A program made the translations under genes and the position numbers. DNA of 64,000 nucleotides from Aquarana catesbeiana (Eukaryota; Chordata; Amphibia; Anura; Ranidae), in contig NC_133332.1 in the NCBI RefSeq assembly GCF_042186555.1, positions 128,028,375 to 128,092,374 of the forward strand, in the 5' to 3' direction. Shown piece by piece: positions 54,061 through 63,790 of the stretch. The number at the start of each line of letters is the position of its first letter. The stretch's first letter is position 1. The notes beneath the pieces were generated by a model. It worked only from the letters and a program-made list of their open reading frames with translations. It was not told the DNA's origin and ran no database searches.

Positions 54061-55035
54061 AAAGGTGTGGGTTCACCAGGCCCTATATACTCTGAACAGC
54101 AGTATACAGGCTGTAGGTTTGTTGTTAAGTAGAATCTCTTTGTAATTTTGAACGGGTACATTTTTAACGTGTTTAGCTCCAGCCAAAAAATCTTTTTTAA
54201 GCTTTTTGGAAAACATAGGGAAGGGTTATCACCCCTGTGACATTTGTTTTGCTGTCTTTCCTCCTCTTCAGAAGATTTCACCTCACTTTTTGTCCCAATG
54301 GATTGGAAAGCATCAGTGGAAAGGAGAAATGTTTTTCCCATATTAACTCTTACAGGAGAGAATTTCCCTTCCTAGGGGTAGATTTATTCTCACTTCCTGT
54401 TGTCTCCTTCCGTTTGCAAGTAGGAGTCGTTTGTAAGTTAGTTGTTTGAAAGTAGGGTCCTGCCCTATATACTCAGCAGAAATTTGGGCCTTAGGTGTTG
54501 CTGTGGCCACAACACTGTAAGCCCTCACAGGGCTCTGCTGTGAAATATTAGATCAAGAATTGTAATTACATGCCCCTGTTGAACAGGAGCTGAAAAATTA
54601 GGCCTTAGGCACTGGTGCTGGTGCCACAACACTGCAACCCCTCACAGACACTCTAGTTGGAATGCAGGAACGAGCCCTGCTGCAAAGTATTGCATCAAAA
54701 ATTGTAATTACATGCCCCTGTTAAACAAGGGCTGAAAAATTGGGCCTTAGGCACTGGTGCTGGTGTCACAACACTGCAACCCCTCACAGACACTCTAGTT
54801 GGAATGCAGGAACGAGCCCTGCTGCAAAGTATTACATCAAAAATCGTAATTACATGCCCCTGTTAAACAGGGGCTGAAAAATTGTGCCTTAGGCACTGGT
54901 GGTGGCACCCAGAACCAAAAATGTTCTTACAAGCTATCAGCGTGATGATTGAGGAGGAAGAGGATAATTACTCAGGGATAGTCACTCAGCATCAGCATAG
55001 GCAGTCTTTGAAGGGATCTGAGATTTCAAAAAAAA
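54061..55035. repeat. hAT-2 3' region with ~142 bp tandem repeat
   Basis: Between the left end and the transposase stop. Three to four units of ~142 bp ('aattacatgcccctgtt.aacagg.gctgaaaaat..gccttaggcactggtg') start near 54563, 54705 and 54848. The remainder, 54061-54440, shows no feature I recognise. Confidence 0.7.
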
Positions 55036-58000
55036 TTATTCGGTTACATCAGCATCAGGTGCTTGGTAGCTGGTGGTGATCCAAGACTCATTCATTTTTA
55101 TGAAGGTCAGTCGATCGACCGAGTCAGTGGACAGACGCACCCTGTGATCGGTTACCACGCCTCCAGCAGCACTGAATGTGCGTTCCGAAAGAACGCTGGA
55201 TGCAGGACAGGCCAGTAGCTCAATTGCATACTGTGCAAGCTCTGGCCAGTGATCCATCCTCAAGACCCAGTAACCCAGAGGATTTTCGGTGTCAAAGGTG
55301 TCCAAGTCTGATCTTGCCCCTAGGTATTCCTGCACCATGTAAAACAGACGCTGGCGATGGTTGCTGGAACCGATCATACCTTGGGGCTGCGGACCAAAAA
55401 ATTGTCTGAACGCATCGGTCAGACGGCCACCTTCTCCACCGCTCCTTCTTTGACTGACTGAAGCCTCAGCAACACGTTGTCCAGAAACAGGAGTTTGTAA
55501 CCTCCCAGTCTCTGGGAACGCGTTGCACAGACCTTTCTGCAAGGCCTCCCGAAGATGTTTCATCCTCTGCTCCCTCTGCGATGGCAAGATAAGGTCCGCA
55601 ACCTTACCCTTGTAACGTGGATCAAGGAGGGTTGCCAGCCAGTATTGGTCCTTCTCCTTGATACCACGAATACGAGGATCCTTACGCAGGCTTTGCAGGA
55701 TCAGGGAGGCCATGCAGCATAGGTTTGCTGAGGCATTCGGTCCGGAGTCCTCTGGGTCACTAAGGACGACATGGTCCGCAGCCACCTCCTCCCAGCCACG
55801 TACAAGTCCATGTGTTTCTTGGGACTGATCCCTTAAAGACTGCTGCTGATGCTGAGTGCCAGGCTCCACCTCCATACTGACACAATCTTCCTCCTCCTCC
55901 TCCTCCTCTTCCTCCTCGTCCTCTTCCTGTGTGATCGGCGGGCACGCAGGAACACTGTCTGGATAAAGGGGGCCTTGAGAGCTAAGGAAGTCCTCCTCTT
56001 CCTGCCTCTGTTCTGCCTCAAGTGCCCTGTCCATTATTCCACGCAGCGTGTGCTCCAACAGGTGGACAAGGGGGACAGTGTCACTGATGCATTCACTGTC
56101 ACTGCTCACCATCCTCGTGGCCTCCTCAAATGGTGACAGGACAGTGCATGCATCCCTGATCATGGCCCACTGGCGTGGGGAAAAAAAAACAAGCTCCCCT
56201 GACCCTGTCCTGGTGCCATAGTCGCACAGGTACTCATTGATGGCCCTCTGCTGCGTGTGCAGCCGCTGCAGCATGGCCAACGTTGAGTTCCACCTGGTGG
56301 GCATGTCACAGATTAGGCGGTTCTTGGGCAGGTTAAACTCCTTTTGGAGGTCCGTCAGCCGAGCACTGGCATTATATGACCGGCGGAAATGCACACAGGC
56401 TTTCCTGGCCTGCCTCAGGACATCCTGTAAGCCCGGGTACCTGCCCAAGAACTGCTGCACCACCAAGTTAAGGACGTGAGCCAAACAGGGCACATGGGTC
56501 ATTTGTCCCTGTCGGAGGGCAGAGAGGAGGTTGGTGCCATTGTCGCAAACCACCATTCCTGCCTTAAGTTGGCGTGGCGTCAACCACCTCTGAACCTGCC
56601 CCTGCAGAGCTGACAGAACCTCTGCCCCAGTGTGGCTCCTGTCCCCCAAGCACACCAGCTCAAGCACCGCATGGCATCTTTTGGCCTGCGTACTTGCGTA
56701 GCCCCTTGAACGACTACGGAGCGCCGCTGGTTCCGAGGAAGAGGCCATGGAGGAAGAAGAAGAGGAGAGGGTGGAGGAGAGAGGTGTGTCACAATCATTA
56801 GCATTTTGGAGGCGTGGTGGTGGAACAACCTCCAACACTACTGCACCTTGTCCTGCATCCTTCCCAGCTGCCAGCAGAGTCACCCAATGCGCCGTGAAAC
56901 TTAGGTAACGTCCCTGTCCATGCCTGCTGGACCATGAGTCAGCAGTAATATGCACCTTACCGCTGACCGCCCTGTCCAGCGAGGCATGGACATTGCCTTC
57001 CACATGCTGGTAGAGAGCCGGAATCGCCTTCCATGAGAAAAAGTGGCGTTTGGGTACCTGCCACTGAGGAACCGCACATTCCACAAACTCACGGAAGGGG
57101 GCAGAGTCTACCAACTGAAAAGGCAGCAGTTGAAGTGCTAGCAATTTTGCCAAGCTAGCATTCAACCGTTGGGCATGTGGATGGCTGGGAGCAAATTTCT
57201 TTCGGCGGTGCAGCAGCTGGGGTAGGGAAATTTGCCTGGTACAATCTGACGTCGGTGTACCAAAATCAGATTGCCCACAAGTACGTGGCTGTGACACACC
57301 TAATTCTACACCTTCATTCCTCTCAGTGCAGGTCTCAGAGAGGACTGAAGGTCTAGTGGGGTTGGAAATCTCAGCTGATGAGGAGCAAGCAGAGGTCCTC
57401 TTTGTTCTTTGGTGTGGGTCTTTTAGATACGCTTGCCAACGAACTGCATGGCAGGTCAACATATGTCTGGTCAAGCATGTGGTACCCAAGCGGGAGATGT
57501 TTTGGCCACGCGAGATACGCTTGAGACATATGTTGCAAATAGCAGCGGTGCGATCTGATGCACTCGTCTCAAAAAAGGCCCACACCAAAGAACTTTTTGA
57601 ATAACGCGCAGAGACTGCAGCGCCCTGCACATGTGGAGCTTTGGGGTGTGATGCAGTCAATGTGCTGCCCTTAGGCTGGCCCCTGGAGGGCATCCTGCCT
57701 CGTTGGTGATGTGCCGCCTCCTCCTCCTGCTCCTCCTCCTCCTCTCTCCTATCAGGCACCCACGTTGAGTCAGTGACCTCATCATCCCCTCCCTCCTCAT
57801 CACTGGAGCAAACCTGGCAGTATGCTGCAGCAGGGGGAGCATGACTGCCAGATTGCTGTCCTTCTTGGGCACCCCCTCTGTCCGTGCTCGTGTTACTGCC
57901 TTCATCGATCTCAGTATCATCATCAGAGCCTTCCAAATGCTGGGCATCCTCCTGGAGCATGTACCCAACACTGTGGTCAAACAGTTCGAGGGACTCCTCA

Positions 58001-58320
58001 GGAGGACATGGTGGGGCTAGGGAAGGAGTCACTGATGACATTGAGCTGAGGGAAGAGGCCGCTGCTTTGCCAGACAAAGTACCCTGGGCATGGGTGAGAG
58101 AGGATGAGGAGGATGAGAACGGCTTGGTCATCCACTCGACCAAGTCTTCCGCATGTTGCGGCTCAACATGGCCAGCTGCCGAAAAAAAGGCCAAGCGTGT
58201 CCCATGGCCACGTGCTGATGAGGATGCACCGTCTCCACGACCAGCACTAGACACAGAGCCTGCTTGCCCTCTCTTATTGGCTTGTGACTGTCTGCCTCTC
58301 CTTCTTGGCCTTCCAGACAT
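55036..58320 (-). CDS. hAT-2 transposase, BED zinc finger, 1094 residues, intact
   Basis: Uninterrupted minus-strand frame. I choose the ATG at 58320 (MSGRPRRRGRQSQANKRG...); an in-frame ATG 21 bases upstream (58341) is possible but lies beside a TA microsatellite. Residues ~1-230 are low-complexity (Ser-rich, then acidic Glu/Asp runs). A BED zinc finger lies at ~240-291 (SLVWAFFET; Cys-x2-Cys CNIC; His-x4-His HMLTCH). The hAT RNase H-like core includes TADSWSS (first Asp), VVCDNGTNLLSAL (second Asp), HVLNLVVQQFL and TRWNSTLAML. An insertion-domain acidic Glu run lies at ~820-840, and the C-terminal dimerisation region is LLACPASSVLSERTFSAAGG with the catalytic Glu. Residues match those expected of an active hAT enzyme, which cuts at the TIRs and makes 8 bp TSDs as seen here. 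Confidence 0.94.
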   Translation of the reverse strand: MSGRPRRRGRQSQANKRGQAGSVSSAGRGDGASSSARGHGTRLAFFSAAGHVEPQHAEDLVEWMTKPFSSSSSSLTHAQGTLSGKAAASSLSSMSSVTPSLAPPCPPEESLELFDHSVGYMLQEDAQHLEGSDDDTEIDEGSNTSTDRGGAQEGQQSGSHAPPAAAYCQVCSSDEEGGDDEVTDSTWVPDRREEEEEQEEEAAHHQRGRMPSRGQPKGSTLTASHPKAPHVQGAAVSARYSKSSLVWAFFETSASDRTAAICNICLKRISRGQNISRLGTTCLTRHMLTCHAVRWQAYLKDPHQRTKRTSACSSSAEISNPTRPSVLSETCTERNEGVELGVSQPRTCGQSDFGTPTSDCTRQISLPQLLHRRKKFAPSHPHAQRLNASLAKLLALQLLPFQLVDSAPFREFVECAVPQWQVPKRHFFSWKAIPALYQHVEGNVHASLDRAVSGKVHITADSWSSRHGQGRYLSFTAHWVTLLAAGKDAGQGAVVLEVVPPPRLQNANDCDTPLSSTLSSSSSSMASSSEPAALRSRSRGYASTQAKRCHAVLELVCLGDRSHTGAEVLSALQGQVQRWLTPRQLKAGMVVCDNGTNLLSALRQGQMTHVPCLAHVLNLVVQQFLGRYPGLQDVLRQARKACVHFRRSYNASARLTDLQKEFNLPKNRLICDMPTRWNSTLAMLQRLHTQQRAINEYLCDYGTRTGSGELVFFSPRQWAMIRDACTVLSPFEEATRMVSSDSECISDTVPLVHLLEHTLRGIMDRALEAEQRQEEEDFLSSQGPLYPDSVPACPPITQEEDEEEEEEEEEEDCVSMEVEPGTQHQQQSLRDQSQETHGLVRGWEEVAADHVVLSDPEDSGPNASANLCCMASLILQSLRKDPRIRGIKEKDQYWLATLLDPRYKGKVADLILPSQREQRMKHLREALQKGLCNAFPETGRLQTPVSGQRVAEASVSQRRSGGEGGRLTDAFRQFFGPQPQGMIGSSNHRQRLFYMVQEYLGARSDLDTFDTENPLGYWVLRMDHWPELAQYAIELLACPASSVLSERTFSAAGGVVTDHRVRLSTDSVDRLTFIKMNESWITTSYQAPDADVTE

Positions 58321-58347
58321 ACTAATGGCCTGTAGCTGCACTAAGCT

Positions 58348-58350
<3 letters not shown>

Positions 58351-58398
<48 letters not shown>
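58351..58398. repeat. (TA)n microsatellite in the hAT-2 leader
   Basis: About 24 TA units just upstream of the transposase start. A shorter TA run lies at 59824-59844. Confidence 0.9.
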
Positions 58399-58402
<4 letters not shown>

Positions 58403-58489
58403 TGATACTGCAGCTAGCAAAATCAACTGCCTGCCTGTAGTATGAGAACACCACCAACCTTCTACAGGTAGCTTTAGCTGAACACTGTG

Positions 58490-59790
58490 AGGTGGACGCA
58501 CCCCACTAACTTGTAGGTTTAGCAGAACACTGTGAGCAGGACGCACTGCACTAACTGTAAATAGTCTAGCTGCCTGACTGTGGTACTAATAGGATCAAAA
58601 GAACACCAGCAATTTTCTTCAGGTAGCTGTATTTACTGTAACAAGACAAGCCTGCCTGTCAGTAAGAAGATAACAGGAACGGATCTAGATGAACACTGTG
58701 AGCAGGACGCACCCCACTAGCTTGTAGGTTTGGCTGAACACTGTGAGGTGGACGCACCCCACTAACTTGTAGGTTTAGCTTAACACTGTGAGCAGGACAC
58801 ACCCCACTAACTTGTAGGTTTAGCAGAACACTGTGAGCAGGACGCACTGCACTAACTGTAAATAGTCTAGCTGCCTGACTGTGGTACTAATAGGATCAAA
58901 AGAACACCAGCAATTTTCTTCAGGTAGCTGTATTTACTGTAACAAGACAAGCCTGCCTGTCAGTAAGAAGATAACAGAAACGGATCTAGCTGAACACTGT
59001 GAGCAGGACGCACCCCACTAGCTTGTAGGTTTAGCTGAACACTGTGAGGTGGACGCACCCCACTAACTTGTAGGTTTAGCTGAACACTGTGAGCAGGACG
59101 CACCCCACTAACTTGTAGGTTTAGCAGAACACTGTGAGCAGGACGCACTGCACTAACTGTAAATAGTCTAGCTGCCTGACTGTGGTACTAATAGGATCAA
59201 AAGAACACCAGCAATTTTCTTCAGGTAGCTGTATTTACTGTAACAAGACAAGCCTGCCTGTCAGTAAGAAGATAACAGAAACGGATCTAGCTGAACACTG
59301 TGAGCAGGACGCACCCCACTAGCTTGTAGGTTTAGCTGAACACTGTGAGGTGGACGCACCCCACTAACTTGTAGGTTTAGCTGAACACTGTGAGCAGGAC
59401 GCACCCCACTTACTTGTAGGTTTAGCAGAACACTGTGGGCAGGACGCACTGCACTAACTGTAAATAGTCTAGCTGCCTGACTGTGGTACTAATAGGATCA
59501 AAAGAACACCAGTAATTTTCTTTAAAATACTGTAACAAGACAAGCCTGCCTGTCAGTAAGAAGATAACAGGAACGGATCTAGCTGAACACTGTGAGCAGG
59601 ACGCACTGCACTAAATGTAAATAGTCTAGCTGCCTGACTGTGGTACTAATAGGATCAAAAGAACACCAGTAATTTTCTTCAAAATACTGTAACAAGACAA
59701 GCCTGCCTGTCAGTAGGAATATAACAGGAACGGATCTAGCTGAACACTGTGAGCAGGACGCACTGCACTAAATGTAAATAGTCTAGAAGA
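58490..59790 (-). repeat. ~301 bp higher-order tandem repeat in the hAT-2 leader
   Basis: Three near-identical units of 301 bp (landmark 'gcctgcctgtcagtaagaagataacag' ending ~58676, ~58977 and ~59278), then shorter ~180 bp derivatives to ~59790. Each long unit holds ~47 bp sub-repeats ('agctgaacactgtgag.aggacgcaccccactaacttgtaggttt'). Small frames inside repeat exactly and are artefacts. The array is within the inferred transcript leader of the transposase. Confidence 0.9.
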
Positions 59791-59974
59791 TAACAGGAAC
59801 GGATCTAGCTAAACTGAATACAGTGTATATATATATATATATATGCAACACCTGGGATGCATATATATACACAATACACTTTAAGTGCAGCTAACTGACT
59901 GACTGTCCTGCCTAATCTAGCTAACTCAAATGAAATGACGCTGTCTCTCTCTCTCTAAGCACACCGGAACACAC

Positions 59975-60140
59975 TGCACAGGGCCGCCGTGCAGGCGGCC
60001 TTATATAGTGTGGGGCGTGTACTAAATCCCCTGAGCCATAATTGGCCAAAGCCTCCTTGGCTTTGGCCAATTATGGCTCTCTGTTAAGGCGGCGCTGTGA
60101 TTGGCCAAGCATGCGGGTCATAGTGCATGCTTGGCCAATC
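59975..60140 (-). promoter_or_regulatory. hAT-2 promoter: TATA box and CCAAT-containing hairpins
   Basis: Reading leftward, the minus strand has CTATATAAGGC (TATATAA = 60001-60007), which predicts a start near 59975. Upstream are two inverted repeats built around TTGGCCAA(T): 60033-60053 with 60059-60079 (21 bp arms, perfect, 5 nt spacer) and 60099-60114 with 60125-60140 (16 bp arms, perfect, 10 nt spacer). Each arm carries a CCAAT box, which suggests NF-Y sites. Function is inferred from position and motif. Confidence 0.6.
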
Positions 60141-60309
60141 ATCAGCAAGCAATGCACTGCGATGCCGCAGTGAATTATGGGCCGTGACGCGCCACACGAA
60201 TTTGGCGCGAACGGCCCATATCGTTCGCAATTCGGCGAACGATCGAACAGCCGATGTTCGAGTCGAACATGGGTTCGACTCGAACACGAAGCTCATCCCT
60301 AATCCTGTA

Positions 60310-61163
60310 GAGCATCCATCTATTCATATCCCCCTGATGATGACACGTGATCCCTGTGTCAAAGATGCGTAGGGGAGGGGCCAGGATGGAGAGATTGACA
60401 TGAACTTTACACCAGCGCTGTCCCAGCACAGCATACCGCACCAAACATCCAGTGATTTTGCATAGAAAGCCGTTATAGTATGGTGCACTGACGTACCAGT
60501 GTCATGTGAGTACCCCGGTGTGGGGAGCGTTTTCTTTTAATAAAAGTATTTTGACTATATTACACTATATAGTTTCCTTTTCATTTATATGTATGGATCC
60601 ACATTGTTTCCAGCTGGAGGAGTGCAGCAGACACTGAGACTGAGCCCAGGGGTGGCTCCAAAGCGTATTTGGACTCAGGGTAGAAGCTGAGTCACACACT
60701 CTGAGGTGAGCACATTAGCTTAAGGGGGTCACGAAGGAGCACCGGAGCATGTTTTGCAGCACTCAGGATATCTTCGGCATGATGTTAGATTGTTGTCACT
60801 GCTGAACACCACCTGCACGCATTGTTTTATTATCAATGCTGGACATTATTTGCACGCATTTAGAGTGCCAAAGATAACTTTTTTTCATTATTTATTATTT
60901 ATTAATTTTTTCATTTAAACAAGCAGGATACTTTATATTGAGCACTAAGCACTTTTTATGTTGGTTAAGACACTATGTATGGTGTAACAAGCACTATTAA
61001 GCACTAATTTATGGTGTAACAAGCACTTGTTTTTTCACACCTTGTTTATTTATTCAAAATTCGTATTATTTGTATTTAATATTATCGCACTAGTAAGCAC
61101 AGAGTTGGTTATTATTAATTTTGTTTTTGGGGTCACCCAAGCACAGCGCATAACTTGTAAATT
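60310..61163 (+). other. PLE-4 3' UTR, right part
   Basis: Continuation of PLE-4 after hAT-2. It begins with a decayed hammerhead (60329-60376) and ends '...ggggtcacccaagcacagcgcataacttgtaaatt' at the right TSD. No coding frame. Confidence 0.7.
60329..60376 (+). ncRNA. Decayed hammerhead ribozyme of PLE-4
   Basis: Helix I TCCCC/GGGGA (60329-60333 with 60372-60376). Intact core CTGATGA (60334-60340). One extra base, then helix II GACAC/GTGTC (60342-60346 with 60356-60360), extendable by T-A. The GAAA position reads AAGA (60362-60365) and is followed by TGCGTA, so the cleavage site would be after 60371. Helices I and II are preserved but the GAAA box carries two changes, so it is probably inactive. 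Confidence 0.6.
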
Positions 61164-61360
61164 TATGGCGATACCACATGTGTGAGACTTTTACACAGCC
61201 TAGCCACATACAGAGGCCCAACATTGAAGTAGTACCTTCAGGCGTTCTATGAGCATAAATTACACATCTCATTTAATTCCTACATAACCAGGACAGTGGA
61301 ATTACCCACAAAATGACCCCATTTCGGAAAGCAAACACCCCAACATATATTCTATGAGGC

Positions 61361-61990
61361 ATGGGCTGCAGATAGGTACTCGGGTACTCTGATGGGCTGC
61401 AGATAGGTACTCGGGTACTCTGATGGGCTGGAGACAGGTAATCAGGTAACTGGATGAGCTGCAAACAAGTACACAGGTACTCTGATGGGCTGGTGACAGG
61501 TACTTGGTTACTCCGATGGGCTGGTAACATATACTCGGGTACTCTGATGGGCTGGTGACAGGTACTTGAGTACTCTGATGGGCTACAGATAGGTACTCAG
61601 GTACTCTGATGGGCTGGTGAGGTGACTGATATTCAGGTACTCTGAAGGGCAGTGACAGGTACTCAGATGGACTGTGACAGGTACTCAGGTTCTCGGTACT
61701 CATATGAACTGTGACAGGTACTCAGGTACTCAGATGGGCTGTGACAGGTACTCGGGTACTCAGATGAACTGTGACAGGTACTCAGGTACTCGGGTACTTA
61801 GATGAACTGTGACAGGTACTCGGGTACTCAGAAGGACTGTGACAGGTACTTAGATGAACTGTGACAGGTACTCGGGTATTCAGAAGGACTGTGACAGGTA
61901 CTCAGAAGGACTGTGACAAGTACTCAGATGAACTGTGACAGGTACATTGATGGGTGGTGACAGGTACTTTGATGGGTGGTGACAGGTCCT
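61361..61990. repeat. Minisatellite in the TTAA element
   Basis: Variable ~20-40 bp units built on 'gatgggctg(gt)gacaggtactcgggtactc', grading into 'aga.g.actgtgacaggtactc'. No unique spacers. Confidence 0.85.
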
Positions 61991-62522
61991 CTTTATTAGG
62001 GGGTGCAATCAGTGTGATTGGTGTACACTGTAGGTGGTAACGAGATGTTACCGCAATCTCCTTCTCACACACGATCGGTAATGAGTGGTAACATCTCGTT
62101 ACCACTCTGTTTTTACATTTAGTGATCATCTGTGAAAGGATCACAGCTGATCACATGGTAAACAGCCACCAGCCAATGGCTGTTTACCAGCATCAGTGAC
62201 AAGCAGTGTTCCTGGGAACACGCCGCCACTGACGTGCACGCGCAGCGTGCTCGCGATCGCATGCATGCAACATGCAAAATGGGGCGGTACCATCTGTGAT
62301 CAGCCCTGACTTCATCATGTGGTAAACAGCCATGCCCAATGGCTGTTTACCCCCCTTGGTTCCGAGCGGTGTCTCCGTGACATGCCGCCACCAAAGGTAC
62401 AGGGCTGCGTGCACACGATCGCTTGCATGCCCTGTTTAAATGGACAGACATCATATGACGCCCGCCCTGAACAAGAGCCGCACCGCCTGGCCATCATATG
62501 ACTGCCGGCAGGAGGTAAGCGG
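61991..62522. other. Right part of the TTAA element
   Basis: Contains repeated inverted motifs ('gtaaacagcca..agccaatggctgtttacc', ~62158-62188; 'gtaaacagccatgcccaatggctgtttacc', ~62322-62351) that form short hairpins. No coding frame supported. Confidence 0.5.
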
Positions 62523-62766
62523 TTAAGAAAATAACAGTGTGAGGCACATGTGCGGTGCAATGCCGGACAGCAGCTCTCCTTAGCAGCTCCGCCGGTCAGG
62601 GAGATCATAGCACAATCTGCAGGGCTATAACACAAGTGTAACACCAGATTTTTATCAGCACCCCTGCAGGACACCCTCGTGCATGCCGTAGGGCAAAAGG
62701 GCGCGTGGTCACCAGTCATAGCATTCCCTAACCAACTATTTACTCCGCACAAAGGACAAGTACAGG

Positions 62767-63790
62767 ATGTTTCAAGATGGCGTCCGTTCCTCTCCTCAGG
62801 CTTCCTCTGCTGCCTTGTGTGCCTCTCCAGAGAAAGTTACAGCACAGAAAGAAAGTGGTAACCCTTCTCAACTCACCAAAGCAGATTTGGATGCTAGCCT
62901 GTCAACAATTTATGACAAATTAGTTAACAAGATTCAATCTGAACTGCACAAAACAACTAACAAACTGAAGCAGGAGATAGCTTCCCTGGGAGGGCCCACT
63001 GACATATTAGAGTCTAAGCATGACAAATTATCTCTTGTACACAACGATTTAAGGAAGGATTTTAAGCTTTTAGCTGAAAATTACTCCTATTGCCAAACTC
63101 AGGTCGAGGATTTAGAACAGAAATCGCAGGAACAATTTAAGAAACTGTGGACTCCCTAAATCAGTCACAGAACTGATGCCTGCTGTTTCAAAACTGTTCC
63201 AATCTCTCATCCCTGAAAATCCTCCATCTTCATTCATTTGGGACAGGAATCACAGGCCCCCTGCCCCAAACTACCACCAGATAAGCCCCAACGGGATATC
63301 ATACTATGCATGAAAGATTTTATTACAAAGGAAAATATTTTAAGAGCCTCCAGAAATTCACATAACATCGAATTGAATGGTACAAAGATTCAAATATTCC
63401 CAGATATCTCACAGGCTACACTTGAAAGAAGACGCAAAATGAAAGAAATGATAACCATCCTGCAGTCTGCTCATATAACGTACAGATGGGGATTTCTGTT
63501 TAAACTAACAGTACCCCATAATGGCACCACATACACAGTCCTGAACATCACAGAAGGCAAAGAGCTACTGGTCAAAGTAGGATTACAGGACCTTGAATTA
63601 AACCCAAGACCTCCATCTACACCACAATCATCACCCATTTGGAAAACCCTCTCCTCAAGACATGACCAAAGAAGATTGAGACAATCCCTAATGAATACGA
63701 ACCCATACAAGATACTCCAAGCAAGTTTGAATCCAGAGTACCTTCTGTTTTGGTGCTTTTTCCATACCGCCAGACAGAGAACACAGAGAG
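62767..63790 (+). pseudogene. Second L1-like ORF1, decayed and cut by the window end
   Basis: The first segment (MFQDGVRSSPQ..., 62767-63159) gives a coiled-coil-like region (LSTIYDKLVNKIQSELHK...LEQKSQEQFKKL) and stops at 63157 where the RRM should start. From ~63238 the same frame recovers the distal RRM and C-terminal domain (PPDKPQRDIILCMKDFITKENILRASR, IFPDISQATLERRRKMKEM, YRWGFLFKLTVPHNGTTYTVLN). About 25 residues between are disrupted. It belongs to a lineage other than the L1 at 2107. Its 5' UTR would be ~62527-62766. The rest of the element lies beyond the window. Confidence 0.82.

Larger units (their letters stand above)
53492..60309 (-). mobile_element. hAT-2, apparently autonomous hAT transposon with perfect 8 bp TSD
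   Basis: ATCCTGTA is at 53492-53499 and 60302-60309; the body is 53500-60301 (6802 bp). TIRs are perfect for 11 bp (TAGGGATGAGC...GCTCATCCCTA). Both subterminal zones are dense in GAAC/GTTC and TTCGA motifs (53510-53600 and 60220-60290), plausible transposase-binding sites. It contains one long uninterrupted transposase gene on the minus strand, tandem repeats on both sides and a TATA/CCAAT promoter near the right end. It landed in the 3' UTR of PLE-4. It is the youngest-looking complete element of the window. Confidence 0.95.
49688..61179 (+). mobile_element. PLE-4 with 16 bp TSD, interrupted by hAT-2
   Basis: TATGGCGATACCACAT is at 49688-49703 and 61164-61179, so PLE-4 is 49704-61163. Removing hAT-2 (53500-60301) and one 8 bp TSD leaves 4650 bp. 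The body begins inside coding sequence (DGLLGEDDVDEWYAFFAGKG from ~49728), so the copy is 5'-truncated, and no pseudo-LTR is present. Confidence 0.9.
48585..62526. mobile_element. TTAA-bordered piggyBac-like repeat, split by PLE-4
   Basis: Left end TTAACCACCTCAATAC (TTAA 48585-48588); right end ...GGTAAGCGGTTAA (TTAA 62523-62526), whose inverse is TTAACCGCTTACC. It contains ~350 bp internal units (the 'gagtatgg.gataccaca.gtgtgaga...ccaacat' motif at ~49290, ~49685 and ~61163) and a minisatellite at 61361-61990. No transposase. PLE-4 inserted within an internal unit. The sequence resembles a very abundant ranid-frog repeat I recognise but cannot name with certainty. End similarity is modest, so the pairing of ends is a moderate-confidence call. 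Confidence 0.6.

Noticed and set aside
58659..59449. Three repeated 62-codon minus-strand frames (MRPAHSVLLNLQVSG...)
   Set aside because: They recur with the 301 bp repeat period and are made of the 47 bp sub-repeat. Non-coding leader repeats explain them.
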